A stretch of DNA of 64,000 bases from Candidatus Zixiibacteriota bacterium (lineage in GTDB: Bacteria > Zixibacteria > MSB-5A5 > GN15 > FEB-12): contig JAHOYZ010000010.1 in assembly GCA_019038695.1 (NCBI GenBank), positions 124,001 through 188,000 on the forward strand, written 5' to 3'. Shown here piece after piece: positions 36,484 to 46,053 of the stretch. Below the pieces are notes generated by a model. It worked only from the letters and a program-made list of their open reading frames with translations, made no database searches and was not told the origin of the DNA. How positions within the stretch are numbered: position 1 is the stretch's first letter; each line of letters opens with the position of its first letter. Position numbers and translations under genes: made by a program.

Positions 36484-37344
36484 ATGTTCGGTATTGACGA
36501 AACAAAACGTCCGAGGTGGTGGCCTTCCGTGGCAGTGGGGGCTGGAGCCCTTGTATTGGCAGGGATTGTATCCAATGTAATGCTATACCTGATAGTCAGT
36601 CCAACACTGGGACCAGGACAGGAGTTTGGCCCTGAAGCGATCGACGCCTGGATGCAGCAGAACATGGCGACCCCATCAGGCTTTTTCTCGATGCTCATCC
36701 CTATTCATCTCTCAATTCTGCTGCTAGCCCTATTGGCTGCAAGTCGCTCAAGAACGCCTCTGGCGCAGAGACTGGGATTGGTTCGCGGTACAGCAACACT
36801 GTGGCAATATCCGGTTCTGATGCTCAGTAGCCTGGGTGCAGCTGCAATCAGCGGCTGGCTGTTTCTGGCCCACATCTCTCCGGGTCAAAGTGACATGACA
36901 CTGGCCCTGGCGTTTGCTCAGTTGCGTGGGCTGGATGGCGCTCTGATTATTCTCTACACCGCAACTCTGGCTTCGTTCTCTGAGGAAATGCTGTTCAGCG
37001 GATTCGTACTTAGAGGGCTCCTGCGACGGTGGAGACCATTCCTCGCTATTGGTTTGGTCGCTCTTCTCTTTGCCCTGATTCATCCCAGTCCGTTCTTCAT
37101 GCTCCATGCGTTGCCCATCGGCATTTGGGGCGGCATTATTGTGTGGCGTACAGGTTCTATCTGGCCCGCCATTGCCTGTCATAGTTTCTTAAACATTGCC
37201 TTGGCGCTGCTCAATCGATGGTACCCAGAACCGACCGTGGCCTTTTTTGGAGAACTCACTTTCTGGCCAATAACCGTGGGCATCTTTGGGGTGTTGATGA
37301 TGGTGATTTCGATCCGGCTGCTCTTTCGGAGTGGAGAGGCATAG
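36484..37344 (+). CDS. CPBP-family intramembrane protease homologue
   Basis: A 286-residue multi-pass membrane protein of the CPBP (Abi/CAAX protease) family. The hydrophobic segments cover most of the chain. Motif 1 is SEEMLFSG, motif 2 FALIHP and motif 3 CHSFLN. In the usual EExxxR motif the arginine is replaced by serine here, so full activity is doubtful or the active site differs. ATG at 36484 was chosen because GAGG lies upstream and the sequence MFGIDETKRP begins a plausible N terminus. The gene faces away from the ECF sigma gene and shares a 160-base intergenic region with it. Confidence 0.82.
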   Translation: MFGIDETKRPRWWPSVAVGAGALVLAGIVSNVMLYLIVSPTLGPGQEFGPEAIDAWMQQNMATPSGFFSMLIPIHLSILLLALLAASRSRTPLAQRLGLVRGTATLWQYPVLMLSSLGAAAISGWLFLAHISPGQSDMTLALAFAQLRGLDGALIILYTATLASFSEEMLFSGFVLRGLLRRWRPFLAIGLVALLFALIHPSPFFMLHALPIGIWGGIIVWRTGSIWPAIACHSFLNIALALLNRWYPEPTVAFFGELTFWPITVGIFGVLMMVISIRLLFRSGEA

Positions 37345-37482
37345 CAGATCAATGAGGCTGAAAAAGACGGCCTCAATATGGGTGCCCCTCAGAGTTACTC
37401 CTTTTGCTGCTATGCGAATAAGCAGCTTTCCCCCCACAGCTAATACGTCGTTGCCGGCCGAGCCGTTGAGGGCGAGAGAGAT

Positions 37483-38373
37483 TCATGTCGGGATGTCGCG
37501 CCTAAGTCCAAGACTGTTCACCAAGCCGCCAGCAACAATGCACACTAAACCGAGGCTGTACGCCAATAGGAACGGTTCATCGAAAAACACCACCAGATAG
37601 ATGGCTGATAGAACCGGAGTGATCAGAGTGAATGGTGCTAAGTACGAAGCTTCTGTCGATTTGAGCGCGATCAGCCATATCAGATATGAAAGTCCATTCA
37701 CAAACAGTCCGTTTATCAGAATTGGTATGATTTCATCAATTGTTGGATAGGCAAATTCAGAGAAGAACAACATTGATACGAACGATGCGATGCAGGCACA
37801 GAAAAAGTATATCGCGACAACCAATAGAGGGTCTTTTTTTACATTCTTGCTCAATACGGAGAACAGTGCAAAACAGGCCGCACCGAGGCCAACGAGGGCG
37901 ATCACACCGGGGTTACTCAGCTTGACGCTCTGGAACTCTCCTTTGGTCAATACGGTGACAACACCAGCGAATCCTAAGGTAAGAGCAATCAGTTTTCTGA
38001 TGCTGACCCGTTCTTTCAAGATGACAATGGAGAACAAGACCATTAGTATTGGCCAGGTGTATTGGAGAACCAGCACTTCCATGCCGATTGCGCGGGAATA
38101 ACCCAGGTAGAGCAATAGATAATAAACATAAGTTCCGAGAAGACCCAATGCCAAGAGGTGCAGCCAATCTTTCGGGCAAAGGCATCTCACCTTCCGGATA
38201 CGTCCGGTGAAGATCGCACTGGTCGCCAGGACAGTGAATGAAACCAGACTTGACCAAAACAGAAACTGGTGATGGTCAAGCGTTTTCTGTCCGAGACTGG
38301 CAACAACAGGTATTAGCGCCCAGAAGGAGACACAGACCATAGCCAGTATCGTTCCGCGTGTCCTTGGAGTCAT
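37483..38373 (-). CDS. EamA/DMT-family transporter
   Basis: A 296-residue inner-membrane protein with ten predicted hydrophobic segments in two similar halves, as in drug/metabolite exporters of the EamA family. Typical segments are VCVSFWALIPVVASLG, YSRAIGMEVLVLQYTWPILMVLFS and the second-half ALKSTEASYLAPFTLITPVLSAIYLV. The transported molecule is unknown. ATG start. It lies 72 bases behind glmS on the same strand, but a link in function is not evident. Confidence 0.88.
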   Translation of the reverse strand: MTPRTRGTILAMVCVSFWALIPVVASLGQKTLDHHQFLFWSSLVSFTVLATSAIFTGRIRKVRCLCPKDWLHLLALGLLGTYVYYLLLYLGYSRAIGMEVLVLQYTWPILMVLFSIVILKERVSIRKLIALTLGFAGVVTVLTKGEFQSVKLSNPGVIALVGLGAACFALFSVLSKNVKKDPLLVVAIYFFCACIASFVSMLFFSEFAYPTIDEIIPILINGLFVNGLSYLIWLIALKSTEASYLAPFTLITPVLSAIYLVVFFDEPFLLAYSLGLVCIVAGGLVNSLGLRRDIPT

Positions 38374-38445
38374 AACGTCGATCCCTTCAGTCAGCAGGCT
38401 GAGGGTTTGTGCCTTGCCCCAACGCGAGTGGGGATTCTATGCCCC

Positions 38446-40272
38446 CTACTCCACCGTCACGCTCTTGGCTAAGTTGCGGGGTTGGTCAACTGAGCAACCA
38501 CGCATCACCGCTATATGATACGCCAGCAACTGCAACGGAATCACCGACAGAAGAGGTGTCAGTAAACGGTAGGTTTGAGGGATATAGATGACGTGGTTTA
38601 CGCGTTCGGCAATCTCGGTGTCGCCTTCGGTGGCGATAGCGATAACGCGGCCATTGCGCGCACGAACTTCGGCGATATTGGACATGACTTTGTCGTAGAC
38701 CGAGTCCTTCAGAGCAATCACCACCACCGGCATTTTTTCATCGATTAGAGCGATGGGTCCGTGTTTCATCTCGGCGGCAGGGTAGCCCTCAGCGTGGATG
38801 TAGGAGATTTCTTTGAGTTTCAGCGCCCCTTCAAGCGCGACGGGGAAATTGATCCCGCGGCCGAGATAGAGGAAATTGTTGGCCTTGTAATACTGAGCAG
38901 CAATTTCCTTAATCTGATCACTGAATCCGAGAATCTGTTCGACCTGACTGGGAATCTTGATGATACTGTCGATGATTTCCTGTCCCTGCTGCACTGACAG
39001 GTGCCGCATTCGGGCCAGCAGAGTTCCGATCAATGACACAGCCATGACCTGGGATGTAAACGCCTTGGTCGAAGCGACCCCAATTTCCGGACCGGCATGG
39101 ATATACACTCCACCATCGGTATCGCGGGCAATCGTAGAGCCGACCACATTGACAAGCCCGAGCACAGTCACCCCGCGATTCCTGGCCTCTTTCATTGCTG
39201 CCAGAGTATCGGCGGTCTCACCAGACTGGCTGATGACCAACATGATAGTATGGTCGTCAAAGATGGGGGCGCGATAACGAAACTCCGAGGCATACTCGAC
39301 CTCGACAGGCAAACGAGCCAACTCTTCGATGAAGTACTCAGATATCAACGCCGCGTGCCATGATGTTCCACAGGCGGTAACGATGATTCTCTTTATGTCC
39401 CGTAGTTCGTTATGCTGAAGGTTAAGTCCGCCCAGATTGGGGATACCTTCTTCCCATTTCAGTCGTCCTCGAATCCCATTGCGGAGAGTCGTGGGCTGCT
39501 CATAGATCTCCTTGAGCATGAAATGGTCGTAGCCTTCTTTCTCAATTTTGTCGAGTGTCCAGGAAATTTCCTGGATAATGGGTGTGATCTCAACGTTCTG
39601 AATAGTTGTAATATGGAAATCATCAGCCGTGATGGTGGCTATTTCGCCGTCTTCGAGATAGACTACTTTATTGGTGTACTCAAGCATGGCAGCGACATCG
39701 GAGGCAACTAGATTTTCTCCCTGTCCGTTACCGACAACCAACGGTGAACCCATGCGGGCAGCAATGATCTGTCCGGGATGTTGCAACGAAATTACAGCCA
39801 CGCCATAAGTGCCTTCAACTTGATTGAGAGCAGCACGAACGGCTTCGGTGAGGTTGTCTTTGTAATGGTAACGAATAAGATGGACCAGGATTTCCGTATC
39901 GGTGTCAGTCTTAATATCAAAACCATTACGCTTGAGGAATTCCTTGAGCGTACGATAGTTTTCGATGATGCCGTTGTGAACCAGGGCTATCTCACCTTCA
40001 GCGTCAGTGTGTGGATGAGCGTTCAGCTTAGAAGGTTCGCCGTGAGTAGCCCATCGTGTGTGGGCGATGCCGTGATTACAGTCGGAACTAGTATCTCCGA
40101 GGGTTGCTTCAAGGTTGACAATTTTCCCGGCGGACTTGGCTACCATAAGACCATTGTCGGTCAACATGGCAATCCCGGATGAATCATAACCGCGATACTC
40201 CAGCCGTTTGAGACCCTGAATCAAAATAGGCTGCGCCTGTTTGGGTCCGACATATCCGACTATTCCACACAT
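38446..40272 (-). CDS. glmS: Glutamine-fructose-6-phosphate aminotransferase (isomerizing)
   Basis: Makes glucosamine 6-phosphate from fructose 6-phosphate and glutamine, the first step to UDP-GlcNAc for wall and lipopolysaccharide. The 608-residue protein starts MCGIVGYVG, with Cys2 the glutamine-hydrolysing nucleophile after methionine removal. The SIS domains include TACGTSWHAA and SQSGETADT, and the C terminus DQPRNLAKSVTVE is canonical. GAGG precedes the ATG. It follows glmM by 15 bases, so the two consecutive steps form an operon. No glmS ribozyme or leader was seen in this short gap. Confidence 0.98.
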   Translation of the reverse strand: MCGIVGYVGPKQAQPILIQGLKRLEYRGYDSSGIAMLTDNGLMVAKSAGKIVNLEATLGDTSSDCNHGIAHTRWATHGEPSKLNAHPHTDAEGEIALVHNGIIENYRTLKEFLKRNGFDIKTDTDTEILVHLIRYHYKDNLTEAVRAALNQVEGTYGVAVISLQHPGQIIAARMGSPLVVGNGQGENLVASDVAAMLEYTNKVVYLEDGEIATITADDFHITTIQNVEITPIIQEISWTLDKIEKEGYDHFMLKEIYEQPTTLRNGIRGRLKWEEGIPNLGGLNLQHNELRDIKRIIVTACGTSWHAALISEYFIEELARLPVEVEYASEFRYRAPIFDDHTIMLVISQSGETADTLAAMKEARNRGVTVLGLVNVVGSTIARDTDGGVYIHAGPEIGVASTKAFTSQVMAVSLIGTLLARMRHLSVQQGQEIIDSIIKIPSQVEQILGFSDQIKEIAAQYYKANNFLYLGRGINFPVALEGALKLKEISYIHAEGYPAAEMKHGPIALIDEKMPVVVIALKDSVYDKVMSNIAEVRARNGRVIAIATEGDTEIAERVNHVIYIPQTYRLLTPLLSVIPLQLLAYHIAVMRGCSVDQPRNLAKSVTVE

Positions 40273-40287
40273 TGGTCGCTCCTCGTC

Positions 40288-41646
40288 TTATTTGAAGTAC
40301 CGCAGTATCTGACGAGTCAGTCGTGCAGTGAGCTTCGTATCATCCGTCTCCACAATCAGTCGAAAAATCGGTTCCGTGTTGGACGACCGTACCTGCGCCC
40401 AGCCTTCGGTAAAATCAAACCTAAGACCATCGCGTCGGTCCACCCGGCAGGAACCAAGAAGTTCGGCTGCTCCTTTCTCGAACTTGGCCAGCCTCGTTTT
40501 GAAATCAGCAGGGAACGAGGCTTTGGACTTTATAGTAAAGTAAGTCGGCAGAGTTTCAACCAGTCCTGAGAGACTCATCTTTTCTTCTGCCAAACAGCTC
40601 AGGACCAGGGCTGCCCCGATCAGAGCATCCCGTCCGGCATGGAAGGATGGATAGATGACACCACCGTTACCTTCCCCACCAATAATGGCCTTGGCGCGAT
40701 GCATTGCCTGCACAACATTGGCTTCGCCAACTTTCGAATATATCACTTTTGATCCGGCCGCCCGTGCGACATCGGCTGTGGCTCGCGAAGTTGACATATT
40801 GATAACCGTAGTCCCTCGACGTTTCTTAAGGACTTCCATAACCGCAATTGTCAGTGTTAGCTCTTCGCCAATAGGGCGACCTTTCTCATCGACAAGGGCC
40901 AGACGGTCAGCATCGGGATCACAGGCCATTCCCAAATCAGCCTTGTGGCGTCGTACAGCCCGTGCGAGCTGAGATAGATTGGCCGGAGTCGGTTCTGGCT
41001 CGTGGACAAACTTACCGTCATTGTTGCAGTTCACTTCAAACACGGTAGCACCCATCCTGCGCAGAAGTTTGGGCAAGGCTACACTACCGGCTCCGTTGAT
41101 GGCGTCCACGACAACTTTGAAGCGATGACGACGCACAGCGGGAACATTCACAACCTTGACTGCCAGAGTCTTGCCAATATGTTTCTCGACCCAATCGCTC
41201 TGACACACGAGCTTGCCCAATTTGGAGTACGGTTGATATTGGAACTTGCCGGATGAGAACAACTTATCGAGTCGTTTGTATTCGGCAGGAATGATGAACT
41301 CACCTTTACGATTGAAGAATTTCAGGGCATTCCATTGAGACGGATTATGAGAAGCGGTGATACACATTCCACCAGCCGCCTTGAGTGTCTTGACAGCGAT
41401 CTCAACTGTCGGGGTTGGTACAATGCCGATCTCAACCACATCTCTTCCGGAGGCCAGCAAGCCGGAGATGACCGCTTTCATAATCATGTCACCGGAAGGC
41501 CGACTGTCGCGCCCTACAACAACCTTGCCTTTTTTCAACATCGTTCCAAAGGCGGCTCCGTATTTGGCGACCAGAACCGGATCGAGTCCCCGACCAATAA
41601 CCCCTCGTATTCCTGATGTAGATTTTACCAGTATTTTCCCGGGCAT
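40288..41646 (-). CDS. glmM: Phosphoglucosamine mutase
   Basis: Converts glucosamine 6-phosphate to glucosamine 1-phosphate. The 452-residue alpha-D-phosphohexomutase has the phosphoserine loop TASHNP (Ser99), the metal-binding DPDADRLA and the substrate loop GEGNGGVIYP. The family also includes phosphomannomutases; the choice of GlmM rests on the adjacent glmS. ATG start. Upstream, about 180 bases separate it from the dockerin-repeat gene. Confidence 0.92.
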   Translation of the reverse strand: MPGKILVKSTSGIRGVIGRGLDPVLVAKYGAAFGTMLKKGKVVVGRDSRPSGDMIMKAVISGLLASGRDVVEIGIVPTPTVEIAVKTLKAAGGMCITASHNPSQWNALKFFNRKGEFIIPAEYKRLDKLFSSGKFQYQPYSKLGKLVCQSDWVEKHIGKTLAVKVVNVPAVRRHRFKVVVDAINGAGSVALPKLLRRMGATVFEVNCNNDGKFVHEPEPTPANLSQLARAVRRHKADLGMACDPDADRLALVDEKGRPIGEELTLTIAVMEVLKKRRGTTVINMSTSRATADVARAAGSKVIYSKVGEANVVQAMHRAKAIIGGEGNGGVIYPSFHAGRDALIGAALVLSCLAEEKMSLSGLVETLPTYFTIKSKASFPADFKTRLAKFEKGAAELLGSCRVDRRDGLRFDFTEGWAQVRSSNTEPIFRLIVETDDTKLTARLTRQILRYFK

Positions 41647-41830
41647 ACTATTCTGTTCCTTGCAGAAAAAGGCACATTGCTATTCTGCTGGGAGTATAGC
41701 TGTTTTGATATAGCCAAGATACAAAAAGGTGTAATGTGTTTGCTCTTGCTCCGTACCCGACAGTCGTCAATATCAAGCCGACAGGCGGCTTGACCTACAT
41801 GACTAAGGCTGCTCCAACGTCTCCAACCAC

Positions 41831-42841
41831 CTACCAGCCAGGGTCGCCGATTACGACTGTCTCCACCCCAACCGTATCGCACGGTCCACCCACAACGACA
41901 GGACAGATGCCAATCAGAGTGACCGTCCATTCGCCGCTGGGAACGTCATATATGGTAGACCGGAGGTTGTAGTAGCATAAACAAAAACATCCGTCGGTAG
42001 AGTCGATTTCGGTCACCGTGATATTGTTGCCGTCGAACTGGTAGTCAATATAGAACTCTGGACAGCAGTATGTCATCGCACTCATGTGGTGGATATGCAT
42101 GTCGTTCCCAATGACATCAATATACATATATGAACTGTCCGAGATGACCAGAGTATCGACACCTACCGTATCGCCGTTGATTCCGACCAGGGTTACGACA
42201 TATTCGCATGGTGTGCTGATTAACAGATCGGGGAGCACGGCTTCGAGGTTGAAGTAGCAGTAGCAGTCGCATAGTTCGCCAGTGTCCGATTCGAAAGCAG
42301 TAATGGCGTAGCCATCAATCTCAAATGTCACGGCGTATTCCAGGCAGCACTGGTAGTAGGCGTTCATGTGGTGTACATGAAGGTCATCCCCAATCAATTC
42401 TACCCACATGTATTCGGTCGAATCGTTCGCGGCCCGACCCATTTCGAGGCAATCTGATGACAAAGAAAATGGAGATGCCGGCTCGGTTGGTGGTTCCATG
42501 TCACCGCCGTAGCATTCTCCGAATAGCTCCGAGTGACTCCACTGTGTGCAACTTGGAGGTGGACCGCCGGTGAACAGGAACGAAACCAGGTAGGTGAGAT
42601 CGGCCACATTGAAACCCGGCTGACCATCCAGATCGGCCGCGGCCGAGTCGGGTGGGGGCAAAAATCCCTGAAACAAGTACCCCACGCAATAGGTTAAATC
42701 GGCGATATTAGGACCCTCGGCGTCCCCGTTGACATCGCCGCAAATGAACTCCTGCGTATCGGCAACAACAGTAACTATCGCAACCGTGCCCAGACAAACG
42801 AGCACCAGCGCAATAATCATAATATTACGAATTGAAGACAT
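41831..42841 (-). CDS. Secreted dockerin-repeat protein
   Basis: A 336-residue exported protein. Residues 1-27 form a signal peptide (MSSIRNIMIIALVLVCLGTVA). Unlike the other dockerin-type proteins of the window, the two repeats come at the N terminus: CGDVNGDAEGPNIADLTYC and DLDGQPGFNVADLTYLVSFL, calcium-binding loops in which only some of the usual acidic residues remain. The rest (about 110-336) holds at least two beta-rich units of similar sequence (HVHHMNAYYQCCLEY and HIHHMSAMTYCCPEF), each with paired cysteines CC and CDCYCYF/CFCLCYYN. No enzyme motif is visible. AGGAGG precedes the ATG. Function unknown; probably surface-attached. Confidence 0.75.
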   Translation of the reverse strand: MSSIRNIMIIALVLVCLGTVAIVTVVADTQEFICGDVNGDAEGPNIADLTYCVGYLFQGFLPPPDSAAADLDGQPGFNVADLTYLVSFLFTGGPPPSCTQWSHSELFGECYGGDMEPPTEPASPFSLSSDCLEMGRAANDSTEYMWVELIGDDLHVHHMNAYYQCCLEYAVTFEIDGYAITAFESDTGELCDCYCYFNLEAVLPDLLISTPCEYVVTLVGINGDTVGVDTLVISDSSYMYIDVIGNDMHIHHMSAMTYCCPEFYIDYQFDGNNITVTEIDSTDGCFCLCYYNLRSTIYDVPSGEWTVTLIGICPVVVGGPCDTVGVETVVIGDPGW

Positions 42842-43019
42842 GACTCCCTCCTTGGGATACGTTCAAGTTTTTTCAGGTCATGTTGCTCGACTTGGTGTAT
42901 ATAGATAGTATAGCGATGGGTCCATTATGTGTCAAGAGATGATTGGGGGGGCATCGCGTACGGCGAGCAAAGAGGCATAATCAATACTATGTAGCTGTAT
43001 ATCCGGGACGTTGTTGGTG

Positions 43020-43367
43020 TTATTCCGGTGAAATCGGATCGTCTTCCGATTTGACCGAGGCAACCTTCGCTTCGTCGGGCTTACTCTCAATAAACCTTCT
43101 GAGAGGAGTAAACATAAACATGGCCAGGATGAGCCCCGGAACATAAATCGGCAGGTAGCGAAGCAGTAGTGGTACGTTCATGCTGGGGCTATCCGGTGCG
43201 ATAGAATCAGGGATTCCGTGCGCCATCCAACCCCCATCGCCATCGGGAATCCAGCAGTCCTCGCCGGCCAGAAAGCCAAACGATGGTCCGTAGACTACGT
43301 GCAGAATCAGCGAGAGAGCCAAATATAACCCGATAAGGGCGACTAGAAGTGTCAGAGAGTTCTTCAT
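43020..43367 (-). CDS. Small membrane protein of unknown function
   Basis: A 115-residue protein with two predicted membrane segments: residues about 4-24 (LTLLVALIGLYLALSLILHVV) and about 72-92 (LRYLPIYVPGLILAMFMFTP). The loop between them has an acidic, glycine-rich segment (AGEDCWIPDGDGGW) and the C terminus is charged. The ATG at 43367 was chosen because residues before it do not look natural. I do not recognise a family. It stands alone between the dockerin-repeat gene and suhB. Confidence 0.6.
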   Translation of the reverse strand: MKNSLTLLVALIGLYLALSLILHVVYGPSFGFLAGEDCWIPDGDGGWMAHGIPDSIAPDSPSMNVPLLLRYLPIYVPGLILAMFMFTPLRRFIESKPDEAKVASVKSEDDPISPE

Positions 43368-43440
43368 GACTAAATAAGGTATACGACAACCACTGCGATT
43401 GTCAATCAACTATGATGTCTATATAGCCGCAAGATGGCGA

Positions 43441-44235
43441 CTATCGTCTCGTCAACACTTTCTGCATTGTACGACGGAGTTTAGGATTGGCGGCAAGGAT
43501 GTCCGGTGCGAAGATCGAGTAAGGTTCACCATCCAATTGAGTGACTTTCCCGCCCGCTTCCTCTACGATGACCAACGCTGCGGCGGTGTCCCACGGATGC
43601 AATTTCAACTCCCAGAAACCATCAATACGCCCTGCCGCCAGCCAACACAAATCAATCGCGGCCGATCCAAGACGTCGGACCGCCTGGGCGTTTTTCACCA
43701 TACGAGCAAACAACCCGAGGTTGTTCTTTCTGGCTGTGGCAACATCGTAGGCGAAGCCAGTGGCAAGCAAAGCTCGATCCAGTCGTTTCTCACTTGATAC
43801 GCGTATTCGTTTCTTGTTCAAAAAAGCACCTCGGTGCTGGGCAGCACGGAAAAGCTCGTTCCGTTCGGGATCATACACAACCCCGGCTATCATTTTCCCT
43901 TCGTGTTCCAATCCTATCGAGACACAGTAGATGGGAAAACCATGAGCGTAGTCAACGGTGCCATCTAACGGATCAATGATCCAGCGAAATTCAGCCTGCT
44001 CACCTTTGCCGCTGCCTTCCTCGGCCAATATCGCGTGATCCGGGTATTTCTTGGTAATAAGAGACACAATGTGTCTCTCCGACTTGAGGTCATATTCGGT
44101 CACAGGATCAATACGTCCCTTGTACTTAACACTGATGGCGCGATTGAAACCGGCTTTGAGAATTCCTCCAGCCCCAATGGCCATCTCGGCTGCAAAAACA
44201 ACCAACTCGTTGGTCTGTTTTTTCGAGAGGTTCAA
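43441..44235 (-). CDS. suhB: Inositol monophosphatase family protein (SuhB-like)
   Basis: A 264-residue magnesium-dependent phosphatase. The metal-binding motifs are AEEGSG (residues about 71-76) and WIIDPLDGTVDYAHG, with LHPWDTAAALVIVEEAGG near the end. These are the three family signatures. Substrate may be inositol phosphate or another small phosphate; SuhB also helps ribosome biogenesis in some bacteria. The start is TTG at 44235, supported by GGAG seven bases upstream. It follows the ABC exporter gene by three bases, so it is the last gene of that operon. Confidence 0.93.
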   Translation of the reverse strand: MNLSKKQTNELVVFAAEMAIGAGGILKAGFNRAISVKYKGRIDPVTEYDLKSERHIVSLITKKYPDHAILAEEGSGKGEQAEFRWIIDPLDGTVDYAHGFPIYCVSIGLEHEGKMIAGVVYDPERNELFRAAQHRGAFLNKKRIRVSSEKRLDRALLATGFAYDVATARKNNLGLFARMVKNAQAVRRLGSAAIDLCWLAAGRIDGFWELKLHPWDTAAALVIVEEAGGKVTQLDGEPYSIFAPDILAANPKLRRTMQKVLTRR

Positions 44236-44238
44236 TTG

Positions 44239-46053
44239 TTATCTCCGTGCCGTTTTACCAGCCACGCCGGGGTCCTGGTGTCTTCGATATTGCATCTGGT
44301 ACAAGGTATGGTAAATGCCCTTCTTCTTCAACAACACCCGGTGGGTGCCTATTTCACGTAACTCACCACGGTGTAGTACTATGATCTTATCTGCTTTCTC
44401 GATGGTTGACAGTCGATGGGCGATGACAATTGAAGTACGTCCCGCCAGTAGTGTCTCCAGTGCTTCCTGGATCAATTTTTCCGTAGCGGTGTCAACCGAA
44501 CTGGTAGCTTCATCAAGAATCAGGATATCGGGATCATAAGCCAGCGCCCGGGCAAATGACAACAATTGTTTCTGCCCCGTTGATAACGTTGCGCCGCGTT
44601 CCTTGACTTCGGTATGAATACCATCGGGCAAATCCTTCAGGAAGCGGTCAAAGCCGACCCGCTCCAAAGCTATACGCACTGCCTCATCGGAAATATCTTC
44701 GTTGCGTAGACGAACATTGCCGGCATAATCACCACTGAATAGAAAGACATCCTGAAGCACCAGAGCCAGGTGAGAACGCAGGTCGGATAGTGACATTTCC
44801 GGGATGGGCACGCCGTCGATCTTGATTGCACCCTGCCGACAATCATAGAAGCGATAGAGAAGCGATACGAGTGATGTCTTACCGGCTCCCGTAGCACCAA
44901 CGATGGCTACCCGTTGGCCCGGTTCAACTGAAAACGAGACATCCTTTAGGACCCAGTCTTTGTCTTTGTAGGCAAACCAGACATTCTCCAGATCGATCCG
45001 ACCACGATACTTGCTAATCGGACGAGGGGTCGGCGGGTCGACAATGTCTGGTTCGGTATCGAGCAGGTTGAAGATACGCTCCGAGGAAGCCATTGATGAT
45101 TGCAGGACGTTGTATTTTTCTGACAGGTCGCGGATAGGGAAGAAGAATCGCTCCACAAGGAATATGAAGGCGGTCAGTTCGCCGTAGGTCATCTCGCCCC
45201 CGGTGATGCGCACACCGCCGTAGTACATCAGCAGTCCGATAGAGATGGCTCCAATAATCTCAACCGTCGGATAGAACATAGCATAATATATTACTGCGTG
45301 GTGATGTCCGGCCCGGAGGTCGTCGTTGATCTCCTCAAAATTATCGGCAACACGTTTTTCCTGTGTGAACAACTGCACCAGAGTCACGCCTGTGAGATGT
45401 TCCTGCGTGAAGGCGTTTAGTCGCGCCAGTTTCAGCCGCACCAGGCGATACGCCTCGCGCGCTTTGGCTCGGAATACAAAAGTCACTACGACCAGAGCCG
45501 GTAGCACGCCAAATGTTATCAGGGCTAACTGCCAGTTAACATAAAGCATTGCCCCCACGATGAGGAGCAGCATGAAGATGTCGCCAATTATGGCCACCAC
45601 ACCGCTGGAGAACAATTCGTTGAGCGTGTTGACATCGTTGGTAACCCTGGTCACCAGCCGACCAACCGGGTTACGGTCAAAGAAAGTCAGGTTCAGTCGC
45701 TGGAGATGACGGAATATCTGTATCCGCAAATCGTGCTGAACCTTTTGTCCCAGCCAGACGGTCACCATGATCTGTCCGTAACTGAAACCAAGGATGAGGA
45801 CAATCACTCCCAGGTAGAGCAGGGCGACTTTCTCAAAGCCGGTTGATATTCCCTTCTCAATGAATGAATCAATGCCGTACTGGGTTACAAAAGCCAACGA
45901 GATCTGGGCGGAAGCACTCATAAAGAGAAGCAGCACGGCGGTTACCATCGCCAGCCGATAGGGACGCATGTAGGTCAGCAAACGTTTCATCAGGCGGGCA
46001 TCGTAGGCTTTACCCAGAGCTTCTTCTTCGTGATAATTCTCGGCCGCACTCAT
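44239..46053 (-). CDS. ABC exporter half-transporter, catalytic-Glu subunit
   Basis: A 604-residue exporter with six membrane helices (residues about 25-330) and a C-terminal ATPase domain. Walker A is VGATGAGKTSLV, Walker B LILDEATSSVD with the catalytic glutamate. The ABC signature is LSTGQKQ instead of LSGGQ, so it is degenerate. Its partner, encoded just upstream with a four-base overlap, has the opposite pattern. Together they fit asymmetric heterodimeric exporters such as TM287/288 or BmrCD, which move drugs or lipids. Substrate unknown. ATG start. Confidence 0.92.
   Translation of the reverse strand: MSAAENYHEEEALGKAYDARLMKRLLTYMRPYRLAMVTAVLLLFMSASAQISLAFVTQYGIDSFIEKGISTGFEKVALLYLGVIVLILGFSYGQIMVTVWLGQKVQHDLRIQIFRHLQRLNLTFFDRNPVGRLVTRVTNDVNTLNELFSSGVVAIIGDIFMLLLIVGAMLYVNWQLALITFGVLPALVVVTFVFRAKAREAYRLVRLKLARLNAFTQEHLTGVTLVQLFTQEKRVADNFEEINDDLRAGHHHAVIYYAMFYPTVEIIGAISIGLLMYYGGVRITGGEMTYGELTAFIFLVERFFFPIRDLSEKYNVLQSSMASSERIFNLLDTEPDIVDPPTPRPISKYRGRIDLENVWFAYKDKDWVLKDVSFSVEPGQRVAIVGATGAGKTSLVSLLYRFYDCRQGAIKIDGVPIPEMSLSDLRSHLALVLQDVFLFSGDYAGNVRLRNEDISDEAVRIALERVGFDRFLKDLPDGIHTEVKERGATLSTGQKQLLSFARALAYDPDILILDEATSSVDTATEKLIQEALETLLAGRTSIVIAHRLSTIEKADKIIVLHRGELREIGTHRVLLKKKGIYHTLYQMQYRRHQDPGVAGKTARR

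Noticed and set aside
41736-41972. A 78-codon plus-strand frame rich in threonine and proline
   Set aside because: It mostly mirrors the end of the dockerin-repeat protein gene on the other strand.
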